A stretch of DNA of 5,423 nt. It comes from an uncultured Bacilli bacterium. GTDB taxonomy: Bacteria > Bacillota_I > Bacilli_A > RF39 > UBA660. This document shows, piece after piece, positions 5,402 to 5,423 of the stretch. Numbering within the stretch: the stretch's first letter is position 1; each line of letters starts with the position of its first letter. A program made the position numbers and the translations under genes. Where the stretch lies: positions 1 to 5,423 of the forward strand of contig CANRLB010000069.1 in NCBI GenBank assembly GCA_947631365.1. The letters are read 5' to 3'. Under the pieces are notes generated by a model. The model was given only the letters and a program-made list of their open reading frames with translations, was not told the DNA's origin and did not search any database.

Positions 5402-5423
5402 GGCTTTACAATAGGGAAAATTT
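5374..5423 (-). CDS. Possible C-terminal end of a converging gene (15 codons visible)
   Basis: One minus-strand frame enters from the right edge, reads IFPIVKPKEKKMSRK and stops at TAA (5376-5374) inside the terminator hairpin. A Lys-rich tail ending at a bidirectional hairpin is what a convergent neighbour would look like. With only 15 codons no family can be named, and a chance open frame is quite possible. Confidence 0.25.
   Translation of the reverse strand, partial: IFPIVKPKEKKMSRK
5382..5412 (+). promoter_or_regulatory. Weak candidate promoter at the right edge
   Basis: A perfect TTGACA (5382-5387) is followed after 19 bases by TACAAT (5407-5412). The spacer is two bases longer than ideal and the -35 sequence lies in the 3' arm of the terminator hairpin, so it may be coincidental. 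It would drive a plus-strand gene beyond the window and competes with the convergent-gene reading. Confidence 0.25.

Noticed and set aside
1..5423. Mycoplasma-like genetic code (TGA as tryptophan), suggested by the very low GC
   Set aside because: Every tryptophan in the four main genes is TGG, no in-frame TGA occurs in them, and a wall-modifying carboxypeptidase is present.

Overview
The window is very AT-rich (roughly three quarters A+T by eye) and reads with the standard bacterial code: TGG is the only tryptophan codon and stops are TAA and TAG. It looks like the chromosome of a low-GC Gram-positive bacterium (Firmicutes/Bacilli, perhaps one of the small-genome gut lineages near Erysipelotrichia or RF39; the lineage is inference). 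A secreted, membrane-anchored D-Ala-D-Ala carboxypeptidase argues for a peptidoglycan wall, so it is not a true Mycoplasma. No mobile element, CRISPR array, tRNA or rRNA was seen.

Layout. Positions 1-1187 (minus) hold the N-terminal 395 codons of a MacB-like ABC transporter in which ATPase and permease are fused; the rest lies beyond the left edge. Upstream of it on the same strand, 1302-2657 encodes a membrane-embedded one-component regulator: an N-terminal XRE-type HTH, about five transmembrane helices and a probable extracellular C-terminal domain. The 114-base gap between them holds a short stem-loop terminator overlapping the regulator's stop codon and then a good promoter (TTGCAA-17-TATAAT) for the transporter, so the two genes are adjacent but probably partly uncoupled. 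Positions 2658-2885 are a divergent intergenic region with a promoter for the regulator on the minus strand, inverted repeats over its -35 and -10 boxes that may be operators, and a strong promoter (TTGACT-16-TATAAT) firing to the right.

On the plus strand, 2886-4052 encodes a short, divergent M3 (oligoendopeptidase F-like) zinc peptidase, probably cytoplasmic, and 4134-5372 encodes an exported S11 D-alanyl-D-alanine carboxypeptidase (PBP5/DacA type) with a signal peptide and a C-terminal membrane anchor. A long hairpin with T-rich tracts on both sides covers the end of that gene and may stop transcription in both directions. A possible converging minus-strand gene ends inside the same hairpin, with only 15 codons visible.

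How they may work together. The regulator, transporter and carboxypeptidase all act at the cell envelope. The plausible reading is that the regulator senses an envelope or extracellular signal and controls itself and perhaps its neighbours. That link is inferred from adjacency only. I found no strong evidence for a wholly new system; the points most worth a second look are the membrane-spanning regulator with its candidate operators, the shortened M3 peptidase, and the SGA variant of the carboxypeptidase SxN motif.
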